Shown here one piece after another: positions 1-7,012 of a stretch of 11,114 nt of DNA. Each line of letters begins with the position of its first letter. Position 1 is the first letter of the stretch. The DNA is from Clostridia bacterium (GTDB lineage Bacteria > Bacillota > Clostridia > Oscillospirales > CAG-272), in contig JAFOAB010000324.1 in the NCBI GenBank assembly GCA_017382555.1, forward strand, positions 1-11,114, written 5' to 3'. A model generated the notes under the pieces. That model had not been told where the DNA came from. It saw nothing but the letters and a program-made list of their open reading frames with translations, and ran no database searches. Position numbers and translations under genes: made by a program.

Positions 1-608
1 ATGATGTTGTCGATCATCTCGGGCCACTCGTTGAAGGTCTTGCCTGCACCGGAGATAGCCTGATAGGTGGTTGCAAGCACCTGAGTGGGCTTATACTTGA
101 GAAGGGGGGTAAGCGCGGGAACGTAGCTCTGGATGGAGCAGTTGGGCTTAACGGCAATAAAGCCGCGCTTGGTGCCGAGGCGCTTCTTCTGCGCTTCGAT
201 TATTTCAAGGTGAGCATCGTTTATCTCCGGAATTACCATGGGAACGTCTGCCTCGCCTCTGTTTGCGGAGTTGTTGGATACAACGGGAATTTCAGCCTGT
301 GCATATGCAATCTCAAGTGCCTTGGTATCAGCCTTGGGCATATTAACTGCACAGAATACCATATCAACAAGGGGCTTGATCTCGTCGATCTTGGAGGAAT
401 CGATTACGATCATGCTCTTCGCCTTTTCGGGGATGGGGGTGGTCATCTTCCATCTGCCGTTAAGAGCCTCCTCGTATGTTTTTCCTGCGCTGGAGGGAGA
501 TGCGATGAGAGCGGTTACTTCAAAATAAGGATGGTCGTCGAGAAGCGTGAGAAAACGCTGACCTACCATACCGGTGGCACCTACTATGCCGACCTTAAGT
601 TTTTCCAT
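1..608 (-). CDS. asd: Aspartate-semialdehyde dehydrogenase, archaeal/fungal type (partial, 3' end outside window)
   Basis: This enzyme reduces L-aspartyl-4-phosphate to L-aspartate semialdehyde with NADPH, the branch point to lysine/diaminopimelate, threonine and methionine; it is cytosolic. The first 202 codons are visible on the minus strand. An N-terminal Rossmann motif GATGMVGQ (residues 10-17) would bind the nucleotide, and KPNCSIQ (154-160) holds the probable catalytic Cys157. The motif TYQAISGAG (181-189) is also typical. The segment from VGQRF through DHPYFEVTAL and SAGK matches the archaeal (Methanocaldococcus-like) form as I recall it, better than the Bacillus or E. coli forms. Family length is about 350 residues, so roughly 150 are missing beyond position 1. 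The start ATG (608-606) is preceded by GGAGG at 618-614, 5 nt away. A consensus promoter lies just upstream. The leader is only about 40 nt, too short for a lysine riboswitch or T-box. Confidence 0.93.
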   Translation of the reverse strand, partial: MEKLKVGIVGATGMVGQRFLTLLDDHPYFEVTALIASPSSAGKTYEEALNGRWKMTTPIPEKAKSMIVIDSSKIDEIKPLVDMVFCAVNMPKADTKALEIAYAQAEIPVVSNNSANRGEADVPMVIPEINDAHLEIIEAQKKRLGTKRGFIAVKPNCSIQSYVPALTPLLKYKPTQVLATTYQAISGAGKTFNEWPEMIDNI

Positions 609-657
609 GGGATCCTCCGATTTATCATAAAAATGTGAACAAAAAATTCATTATGGT

Positions 658-686
658 ATTATAGCATTAAGTGCGGAGTATGTCAA
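658..686 (-). promoter_or_regulatory. Sigma-A-type promoter for asd
   Basis: Read on the minus strand this is TTGACA (686-681), a 17-bp spacer, and TATAAT (663-658). Both hexamers are perfect matches to the housekeeping consensus at optimal spacing. Transcription should start near 651, about 40 nt before the asd ATG. It points away from pcrA. Confidence 0.9.
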
Positions 687-690
687 TCCT

Positions 691-705
691 AAAAATGTTA
701 TTTTT
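691..705. repeat. Short A/T inverted repeat between divergent promoters
   Basis: AAAAAT, a 3-nt spacer GTT, then ATTTTT forms a perfect 6-bp inverted repeat. It lies between the -35 hexamer of the asd promoter (681-686) and that of the pcrA promoter (710-715). It could act as an UP-element-like A-tract for either promoter or as a small operator. It could also be chance in an A/T-rich spacer. Confidence 0.3.
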
Positions 706-709
706 GCTC

Positions 710-738
710 TTGCACATTAAGCTGTTTAGTGATAAAAT
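710..738 (+). promoter_or_regulatory. Sigma-A-type promoter for pcrA
   Basis: TTGCAC (710-715), a 17-bp spacer and TAAAAT (733-738) match the housekeeping consensus at 4/6 and 5/6. The predicted transcription start is near 745. That is downstream of the in-frame ATG at 742, so it argues for the later start codon at 769. Confidence 0.75.
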
Positions 739-757
739 AATATGAATAATATTTATC

Positions 758-763
758 AAGGAA
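758..763 (+). promoter_or_regulatory. Ribosome binding site that sets the pcrA start
   Basis: AAGGAA ends 5 nt before the ATG at 769. The alternative ATG at 742 has no purine-rich sequence upstream and would lie before the predicted transcription start, and the GTG at 766 is too close to this site. Confidence 0.7.
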
Positions 764-768
764 CAGTG

Positions 769-3174
769 ATGATCAAAGAAGAACTTAAAAGGGAATATCT
801 GTCCCTTAAAAGAAAAATGTTTGATAAGGTTTATGCCGGTCTGAACGGAAAGCAGCGCGAGGCTGTTTTCACGACCGAGGGGCCGCTCCTTGTGCTTGCC
901 GGTGCGGGAAGCGGAAAGACCACGGTGCTTGTTCGCCGCATTGCCTTTATCGTAAAATACGGAAACGCATATTTTTCAAATCGAGTACCCGATGACGTGG
1001 ACGAAACCCTGATAGAGGATTATCGTGCCGCGCTTGATGAGCTTACGGCGGAGGAGATAGAGCAGTTCCTGCCCGATTTTGCCGAGGCTCCCGCGCCGGT
1101 TTGGTCGGTGCTTGCGATAACCTTTACAAACAAAGCCGCAAATGAAATGAAAAGCCGTCTTGCGGCGCTTCTGTATCCCGAGGAGCCGGAGGTAGGTGAG
1201 CGCAGAGACGAGGTAACGGCGGGAACCTTCCATTCCGTTTGCCTTCGTATGCTTCGCAGAGATGCGGGCTTAATAGGATATGCACCCGCCTTTACGGTTT
1301 ATGATACCGATGATTCAAAGCGCCTTATCTCGACAATAATCAAGGAGCTTAGGATAAACGAAAAGGTTCTCGAGCCCAAGGTGTGCCAGACTATCATCAG
1401 CCGCGCGAAGGACAGGCTTCTCACCCCCGCGGCATTTGCCGCCGAGGCAAAGGGCGAGAAGGAGAAGGATACAGCAAGGGTGTACGAGGAATATCAGCGC
1501 AGACTTCTTCAAAGCAATGCGATGGATTTTGACGATATAATTATGAACACGGTTCGCCTCCTTGAGGAAAACAACGAGGTTCTTGAAAAATATCGTAAGA
1601 GATTCAGATACATTTGCGTTGACGAGTATCAGGATACGAACGTAGCGCAGTTCCGCTTATGCTTCCTGCTTTCCGCAGGCTATCGCAATCTTATGGTCGT
1701 TGGAGATGATGACCAGAGTATATACGCATTCCGCGGTGCAACCGTTGAAAACATTCTCGGCTTTGACCGCGCGTTTCCCGATGCGAGAGTAATTAAGCTC
1801 GAGCAGAATTACCGAAGCACATCTATGATCCTTGATGCCGCAAACGGTGTTATTTCCCATAACAGCGCACGCCACGGCAAAAGCCTTTGGACGGACGGCG
1901 ATAAGGGCGATAAGATCGAGTGCTGTAAGGTAAACGATCAGAATGCCGAGGCACGTTATATCTGCACAGCCATTGAAAAGGCGGTTTCCAACGGAGCGAA
2001 ATACTCCGACCATGCTATTCTTTACAGGGTGAACGCACAGGCAAACAGCATAGAGTCCGTGCTTGCGAAAAGCGGTATGCCGTTCCGTGTTCTCGGTGGC
2101 ACACGCTTCTACGACCGAAAGGAAATAAGAGATATCATAGCTTATCTCTGCCTTATCTGTAATCACGGGGATGATCTTCGTCTCAAGAGAATAGTAAACG
2201 AGCCGAAGAGAAAGATAGGCGATGCCGCAATAGAGGCGGCGGCTCAGATTGCAGAGGAAAACGGAATTTCGCTTTTCGATGCAATGAAGCGCTCGGGTGA
2301 ATTTGTTTATCTTAAGAATTACACCTCTAAGTTCGTTGCTTTTACCGATATGATTGATGAGCTGACGGAGCTTGCGGAAACCGTATCCGTGTCCGAGCTT
2401 ATTGAAAGAACCGTTGTCCGCTCCGGCTATAAGCAGATGCTTGTTGATGCGGGAGAGGCGGAAAAGGATCGTATCGAAAACCTCGAGGAGCTTGTTTCCG
2501 CGGGAGTTGAATACGAAAAACGCACAGAGGAGCCCTCGCTGTTCGGTTTCCTTGAGGAGGTTGCGCTCGTTTCCGATATCGATAAATACGATGAAACGGC
2601 GGATGCCGTAGTTCTTATGACCATCCACAGCGCAAAGGGGCTGGAGTTCGAGCACGTGTATCTACCCGGTATGGAGGATGGCCTTTTCCCCGGTATGCGC
2701 TCGATAATGGAGCCCGCAGAGCTTGATGAGGAGCGCAGACTTGCATACGTTGCGATAACCCGCGCGCGCAAAAAGCTCACGATAACCTATACAAACGAGC
2801 GTCTGCTTTACGGTAGAACGGGCCATAATCCCAGAAGCCGATTCGTGGATGAAATACCCTCCGCTTGTATCCAAATGGAGGATAAGATGCCCAAAAGGGA
2901 ACAGCATTACGTATTCGGTAATCAGGCAGCGGCTCGCCCCGCATACGGCGTTCGTACGGGATATTCGGCTCCCTCATACGGTGGCGGAGCAAAGCAGATA
3001 CCCAAAATCAAGGCGTTCAACGTTGGCGATAGAGTTTCGCATCTTACCTTCGGTGCGGGAACTGTTTCCGCCGTTACACCAATGGGCGGAGACGTGCTTT
3101 ACGACGTGGAGTTCGATACCGCCGGACATAAGCGCCTGATGGGCAGCTACGCTAAGCTTACTGCCGTAAACTAA
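769..3174 (+). CDS. pcrA: ATP-dependent 3'-5' DNA helicase PcrA/UvrD (superfamily 1)
   Basis: PcrA unwinds DNA in nucleotide excision repair and replication-conflict resolution and, in Gram-positives, binds RNA polymerase. In this 801-residue protein the helicase motifs appear in order: Q-motif region GLNGKQ (25-30), Walker A GAGSGKT (45-51), AITFTNKAA (116-124), GTFHS (152-156), Walker B VDEYQDT (284-290), VVGDDDQSIYAFRGA (310-324), EQNYRST (345-351), TIHSAKGLEF (618-627) and AYVAITRARKKL (659-670). The C-terminus (about 750-799) is the Tudor-like RNA-polymerase-interaction fold, with VGDRVSHLTFGAGTV. Bacillus PcrA has about 740 residues. The extra length is mainly an acidic insertion of about 43 residues between Walker A and motif Ia (around 66-112). 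ATG 769 is preferred over ATG 742 because of the ribosome binding site and promoter. UvrC, a partner in excision repair, is encoded further downstream. Confidence 0.96.
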   Translation: MIKEELKREYLSLKRKMFDKVYAGLNGKQREAVFTTEGPLLVLAGAGSGKTTVLVRRIAFIVKYGNAYFSNRVPDDVDETLIEDYRAALDELTAEEIEQFLPDFAEAPAPVWSVLAITFTNKAANEMKSRLAALLYPEEPEVGERRDEVTAGTFHSVCLRMLRRDAGLIGYAPAFTVYDTDDSKRLISTIIKELRINEKVLEPKVCQTIISRAKDRLLTPAAFAAEAKGEKEKDTARVYEEYQRRLLQSNAMDFDDIIMNTVRLLEENNEVLEKYRKRFRYICVDEYQDTNVAQFRLCFLLSAGYRNLMVVGDDDQSIYAFRGATVENILGFDRAFPDARVIKLEQNYRSTSMILDAANGVISHNSARHGKSLWTDGDKGDKIECCKVNDQNAEARYICTAIEKAVSNGAKYSDHAILYRVNAQANSIESVLAKSGMPFRVLGGTRFYDRKEIRDIIAYLCLICNHGDDLRLKRIVNEPKRKIGDAAIEAAAQIAEENGISLFDAMKRSGEFVYLKNYTSKFVAFTDMIDELTELAETVSVSELIERTVVRSGYKQMLVDAGEAEKDRIENLEELVSAGVEYEKRTEEPSLFGFLEEVALVSDIDKYDETADAVVLMTIHSAKGLEFEHVYLPGMEDGLFPGMRSIMEPAELDEERRLAYVAITRARKKLTITYTNERLLYGRTGHNPRSRFVDEIPSACIQMEDKMPKREQHYVFGNQAAARPAYGVRTGYSAPSYGGGAKQIPKIKAFNVGDRVSHLTFGAGTVSAVTPMGGDVLYDVEFDTAGHKRLMGSYAKLTAVN

Positions 3175-3178
3175 ACGG

Positions 3179-3207
3179 TTGCAATATTTTGGAAAGTGTG
3201 GTACGAT
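3179..3207 (+). promoter_or_regulatory. Possible internal promoter giving a leaderless rimM transcript
   Basis: TTGCAA (3179-3184), a 17-bp spacer and TACGAT (3202-3207) resemble a sigma-A promoter, although the -10 matches only 4 of 6 bases. The expected start point (3212-3216) coincides with the rimM ATG at 3213. It may only supplement read-through from the pcrA promoter. Confidence 0.35.
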
Positions 3208-3212
3208 AAAAT

Positions 3213-3728
3213 ATGTTAAAGAAATTTCTTGAATGCGGAAAAATACAGAATACTCACGGTGTGAAGGGAATGATGCGAATCGGTCATCTCTGCGACAGCG
3301 TGGACGTGTTCTGCTCTCTCAAAGAGGTATTTACCGAGGAAAACGGCAGTTACACCGCGCATAAGGTGCTCAGTGCTCACGAGCACGGTGCGGTTATCCT
3401 CCTTGCGCTTGAAGGTATAACCACCGTGGAGGAGGCGCAAAGGCTTAAGGGACGTATGCTTTATGCTCGTCGCGAGGATCTACCCCTTGAGGAGGGCTCT
3501 CACTTCATTGCGGATCTTATCGGTCTTAAGGTCTACGATGCCGTAAGCGGAAAGCTTTACGGTACTCTTACCGACGTTATGAACCGCGGTGCCTCCGACG
3601 TTTATGAGATCAAGACCGCAAGCGGCGAGGTGCTTATGCCCGCAGTTGACGAGTTTGTAAAAGAGGTCGACCTCGAAAAGGGAATATTTATTACACCGAT
3701 TGAAGGGATGTTCTCCGATGAGATTTGA
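3213..3728 (+). CDS. rimM: Ribosome maturation factor RimM
   Basis: RimM helps assemble the head of the 30S ribosomal subunit by binding ribosomal protein S19 and aiding 16S rRNA processing. The 171-residue length is normal. The N-terminal RimM barrel starts with GKIQNTHGVKG (9-19), the family signature. The C-terminal PRC-barrel spans about 97-168 and contains FIADLIGLKVYD and the conserved LMPAVDEFVKEVDLE region. It lies 38 nt after pcrA and overlaps the start of trmD by 11 nt, the classic rimM-trmD pairing. No good Shine-Dalgarno sequence precedes the ATG: the nearest purine run, GGAAAG at 3191-3196, is 16 nt away. A promoter-like element places the transcription start at or next to the ATG. 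The start codon itself is supported by the alignment of the first residues with other RimM proteins. Confidence 0.95.
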   Translation: MLKKFLECGKIQNTHGVKGMMRIGHLCDSVDVFCSLKEVFTEENGSYTAHKVLSAHEHGAVILLALEGITTVEEAQRLKGRMLYARREDLPLEEGSHFIADLIGLKVYDAVSGKLYGTLTDVMNRGASDVYEIKTASGEVLMPAVDEFVKEVDLEKGIFITPIEGMFSDEI

Positions 3729-4407
3729 CATACTTACGCTTTTTCCGGCGCTTTGTGATTCCGTGCTTTCGGAAAGCATAATAGGCAGGGCGCGCAAAAG
3801 CGGTGCTATTGATGTTAAATGCCATAATATAAGGGACTATGCAAACAATAAGCATAACCGCGTTGACGATACGCCCTACGGCGGCGGAATGGGTATGCTT
3901 ATGGCGGCTCCTCCCGTTGTTGCTTGCCACGAGGCGGCAACTGCCGATAAGTCCGATGGGGAGAGGGTATATACCGTTTATATGTCCCCAAAGGGTACGG
4001 TTTTTAACCAGAAGGTGGCAAAAAGACTCGGTGAGTACGATAGGCTTGTCGTGCTTTGCGGTCATTACGAGGGAATAGATCAAAGAGCCATAGATCTTAT
4101 TGTGGACGAGGAGATCTCCATCGGGGATTTCGTTGTTACCGGCGGTGAGATACCCGCTTGCATCGTTGTTGATGCCGTTGCCCGTCTTCTGCCCGGCGTT
4201 CTATCGGATAACGAATGCTTTGAAATCGAATCATTTTCCGACGGACGTCTTGAATACCCCCAGTACACTCGCCCGTACGATTTTCGCGGTGAGAAGGTGC
4301 CGGACGTTCTGCTTTCGGGCAATCACGGCGAGATTGCGAAATGGCGCCGTGAGCAATCCGATAGAATAACAGCAGAACGCCGCCCCGATATTATGAGTGA
4401 CAAATAA
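3718..4407 (+). CDS. trmD: tRNA (guanine-N1-)-methyltransferase TrmD
   Basis: TrmD uses S-adenosylmethionine to methylate N1 of G37 next to the anticodon of tRNAs that read CNN codons, preventing +1 frameshifting. The 229-residue protein has the family blocks: FDILTLFP (3-10), DDTPYGGGMGM (50-60), LCGHYEGID (113-121), IGDFVVTGGEIPA (135-147), the knot region through ARLLPGVL (155-162), YPQYTRP (180-186) and LLSGNHGEI (198-206). By alignment with the E. coli enzyme, Glu116 corresponds to Glu118 and Arg154 to Arg156. The position of catalytic Asp169 is Glu171, in the sequence IESF. I chose ATG 3718, which has GAAGGG at 3702-3707 upstream and begins the conserved MRFDILTLFP; an earlier ATG at 3700 would add six atypical residues. 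The start overlaps rimM by 11 nt. The usual rplS does not follow. Confidence 0.96.
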   Translation: MRFDILTLFPALCDSVLSESIIGRARKSGAIDVKCHNIRDYANNKHNRVDDTPYGGGMGMLMAAPPVVACHEAATADKSDGERVYTVYMSPKGTVFNQKVAKRLGEYDRLVVLCGHYEGIDQRAIDLIVDEEISIGDFVVTGGEIPACIVVDAVARLLPGVLSDNECFEIESFSDGRLEYPQYTRPYDFRGEKVPDVLLSGNHGEIAKWRREQSDRITAERRPDIMSDK

Positions 4408-4442
4408 CCTACATACGTTGGAAAAAGAAAGGAGGAGACTGT

Positions 4443-6458
4443 GTGAAAAGAAATAAATTTACCGAAAATGGCAAGCTGTTCTCGAGTAGTGTTATTTTCG
4501 GCGCACTGACTCGCTTTTCCGATTGGATATGCAATAAATTTGCGGAAAGTGCTTTTGGGCGCTTCCTTTCGTCTTATGATGCGACAGAGGAGATTTGTGC
4601 ACAAAGCTCTGTTGTGAAAGCCGTAAAAAGAATTTTCGGCTTTGACGGTAAGGGCGCAAATGCCAAACGCAAGATCGCTTCCGTTGTGGAAAACAGTTTT
4701 TTTACAAAGGTCGGGACGCGCGCGTTTGACGTGATAGGAAATACTTATATATCGGTTATAGGTATGTTTTTCCTTTCCTTTGGCATATACACGCTGCTTG
4801 CGGGCTTGATCAAGGCGCTTGCGCTCCGCGAAGCAGACGTTTCGTTTTTATATTTTATCATTCCGTTCGTTTGCATACCGATTTCTGTCCCGATGATGCT
4901 GTCGGGCAAGCGCAGAATGGTTACTCTGCTTTCTAAAAGCAAGCTGATATCGCCGCTGCTGTTTTCCGTTTTGGGTCTTCGCCGCGAAATGTTTGCGGAA
5001 AAGAACACGATGGGCGGTAGGCGTAACATCGCATTTATTATAGGAACCGTGCTTGGTGTTTCGACTTATTTTCTTCCTCCGGTCATTGTTTTGGCGGCGC
5101 CGATACTGTTGATAGGTGCTTACGCGGTGGTTTTATCACCCGAGGCGGGAATGGTGATCACACTGTTTTCCGTGCCTTTGCTTATCCTGAGCGGTCACCC
5201 CTCTCTGTTCCTTGCGTTTATTCTCATATTCATTACCGTCTGCTACGTTATGAAGGCGATAAGGGGTAAGAGATATATTAAGCTTGAGGCGGTCGATCTT
5301 TTCGTTCTGTTGTTCATTTTGCTGTTTGCGGGTGGTGCGCTCGGTGGCTTCGGCGGAATTGACGTGGCTCTTCCTCTGTATATTTGCCTCTCCTCGGGAT
5401 ATTTCCTGTGTGCAAATATGTTCTCCTCCCGCACCTGGCTTAACCGCGGTGTTATTGCGTTGATGGCGGGATGTATGCTTTCGTCGCTGTTTGCCATCTA
5501 TCAGTATATAACCGGAAACGTTGATACCATTTGGCTTGATACGGAAAACTTCTCAAGCATCTCGGGACGTGCCGTTTCGTTTTTTGAAAATCCCAATATG
5601 CTTGGTGAGTACGCAATGATGCTTTTGCCCGTTGCTGTTGCGCTTGCGCTTGCGGCTAAAAAAAGAAATGAAAAGGGTGCTTGGCTTTGCGTTTCCGTTG
5701 CTACCGCGCTTTGCCTTATATTTACGTGGGCACGCGGTGCGTGGCTCGGTGCTATTGCGGCATTCCTCATTTTCGCTTTGCTTTACACGAAAAAGACGAT
5801 ACCGTTTATGCTGCTTTGCCTTGTGCTGATTCCGTTTTTGCCTATCGTGCTGCCGGAAAGCATAGTAACGCGTATGACCAGCATCGGTGACATGACGGAT
5901 TCGTCCACCTCCTACAGATTTTACATTTATAAATCTGCCTTGGATATGATTCGCGATTTCTTCTTCACCGGTATCGGTGTTGGAAACAAAAACTTCTCAG
6001 CGGTTTACGTTTCGTACTCTTATTCGGGCATCGAGGCATCGCCTCATTCACACAATCTCTTCTTCCAGCTTATAATTGAGATCGGTGTGATTGGCCTTAT
6101 AGCGTTTTTAACCGCTATGATCATATATATCCAAAGCACCGTAAGCGGAATAAGAAAGGAAAAGGACGCATATCTTCGTGGTCTTCAGCTCGCTTGTGCG
6201 TGCGGCGTCTTTGCCAGCCTTGTGCAGGGTATGACCGATTACGTTTGGTATAATTACCGTGTTTATTTCGTCTTTTTTGCATTGATGGGCATAGGTGTTG
6301 CGGCCCGTCGCTGCGGCGATTATGCAAGAGCAAGGGATGAGTTCCCAAGCTCCGTATCACCAACGGGAGCGGATTTGGACTTTGTTCCGACAATAGCGTC
6401 GGATTCTGCGGATACTAATGAAATAACTTCCGATAACGCGGAGAAAGCGGTGGAATGA
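4443..6458 (+). CDS. O-antigen ligase/polymerase-like polytopic membrane protein (Wzy_C/WaaL superfamily)
   Basis: This 671-residue protein probably transfers or polymerises a lipid-linked glycan on the outer face of the membrane; the substrate is unknown. Residues 1 to about 100 form a predicted cytoplasmic extension without clear membrane segments. Some 12-14 hydrophobic helices follow between about 102 and 618. Family hallmarks are ENPNMLGEY (382-390), TWARGAWLG (428-436) with Arg431, the large extracytoplasmic loop about 470-540 containing TGIGVGNKNF (509-518), and SPHSHNLFFQ (533-542) with His535 and His537. In WaaL enzymes, an Arg and a His in comparable places are needed for activity. 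The C-terminal tail (about 620-671) is hydrophilic, rich in Ser, Asp and Thr. The start is GTG 4443, with AAAGGAGG at 4428-4435, 7 nt upstream. It lies 35 nt after trmD and overlaps the next gene by 4 nt. No glycosyltransferase or flippase is nearby in the window. Confidence 0.82.
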   Translation: MKRNKFTENGKLFSSSVIFGALTRFSDWICNKFAESAFGRFLSSYDATEEICAQSSVVKAVKRIFGFDGKGANAKRKIASVVENSFFTKVGTRAFDVIGNTYISVIGMFFLSFGIYTLLAGLIKALALREADVSFLYFIIPFVCIPISVPMMLSGKRRMVTLLSKSKLISPLLFSVLGLRREMFAEKNTMGGRRNIAFIIGTVLGVSTYFLPPVIVLAAPILLIGAYAVVLSPEAGMVITLFSVPLLILSGHPSLFLAFILIFITVCYVMKAIRGKRYIKLEAVDLFVLLFILLFAGGALGGFGGIDVALPLYICLSSGYFLCANMFSSRTWLNRGVIALMAGCMLSSLFAIYQYITGNVDTIWLDTENFSSISGRAVSFFENPNMLGEYAMMLLPVAVALALAAKKRNEKGAWLCVSVATALCLIFTWARGAWLGAIAAFLIFALLYTKKTIPFMLLCLVLIPFLPIVLPESIVTRMTSIGDMTDSSTSYRFYIYKSALDMIRDFFFTGIGVGNKNFSAVYVSYSYSGIEASPHSHNLFFQLIIEIGVIGLIAFLTAMIIYIQSTVSGIRKEKDAYLRGLQLACACGVFASLVQGMTDYVWYNYRVYFVFFALMGIGVAARRCGDYARARDEFPSSVSPTGADLDFVPTIASDSADTNEITSDNAEKAVE

Positions 6459-7012
6459 TGAAAAAAGATAAAACAAAAAAGAAAAGCTCTCGCAAGGGGC
6501 TTAACATTGCGGATGTTATAGTTATCGTCCTTGTTGTGGCTTGTGTCGGATTGGCAGTATGGATCTTCGGCGGCTCCGGCATCTTTGGCTCGAATGAGAC
6601 GGTCACGATTGAATATGAGCTGTGGATCGTTGATATCCGCAACGATATTGCGTCCCACATTCAGCCCGGCGCTAAGGTGACGGAGGCATCGCGTCATTAC
6701 CATATAGGCGAGATAGGCGACAGCTTTAAGACCGAGCCGTACACCTACGAGGTGTATCTTGACGAGCTGTATGACGAAAACGGTAACCCCGTTGACGGAA
6801 TAACCGAGGGCGAGATGGTTGAGGTTGAAAAGCCCGGATATGTGACCGTTATTCTGCCCATTACCGCCGAAGCAACGGTAGAGGAGGACGGATACTACGT
6901 AAACGGATATAAGATCTGTGTTGGCGGTCTTATATATATCCGTACCCCCGATTTTGCGGGAGCGGGTCACGTAATTTCCATTAACGTTACCGAGGGAGGT
7001 GCATCCAAATGA
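6455..7012 (+). CDS. DUF4330-like single-pass membrane protein (first of tandem pair)
   Basis: Function is unknown. The 185-residue protein has a strongly basic N-terminus (MMKKDKTKKKSSRK), one membrane segment at about 17-39 (LNIADVIVIVLVV onward) and a predicted beta-rich extracytoplasmic domain of about 145 residues, with no cysteine pairs or lipobox. The layout and the LNI-D start of the membrane helix resemble DUF4330 proteins, which I recall but cannot search here. The start ATG (6455) overlaps the ligase-like gene's TGA by 4 nt, and a second ATG follows directly at 6458; GGAG at 6440-6443 can serve either. The next gene overlaps by ATGA and encodes a similar protein. Coupling to the ligase-like gene suggests a shared envelope role, for example as an accessory subunit, but this is inference. 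Confidence 0.75.
   Translation: MMKKDKTKKKSSRKGLNIADVIVIVLVVACVGLAVWIFGGSGIFGSNETVTIEYELWIVDIRNDIASHIQPGAKVTEASRHYHIGEIGDSFKTEPYTYEVYLDELYDENGNPVDGITEGEMVEVEKPGYVTVILPITAEATVEEDGYYVNGYKICVGGLIYIRTPDFAGAGHVISINVTEGGASK

Noticed and set aside
210..638. Plus-strand open frame across the left end
   Set aside because: It is antisense to asd, which is clearly identified by its nucleotide-binding and catalytic motifs.
742..768. Upstream ATG for pcrA
   Set aside because: It has no ribosome binding site and lies before the predicted transcription start; the ATG at 769 has AAGGAA 5 nt upstream.
1657..2655. Long open frame (332 codons) on the minus strand
   Set aside because: It lies wholly antisense to pcrA, whose motifs are complete; its translation shows no recognisable domain and there is no ribosome binding site.
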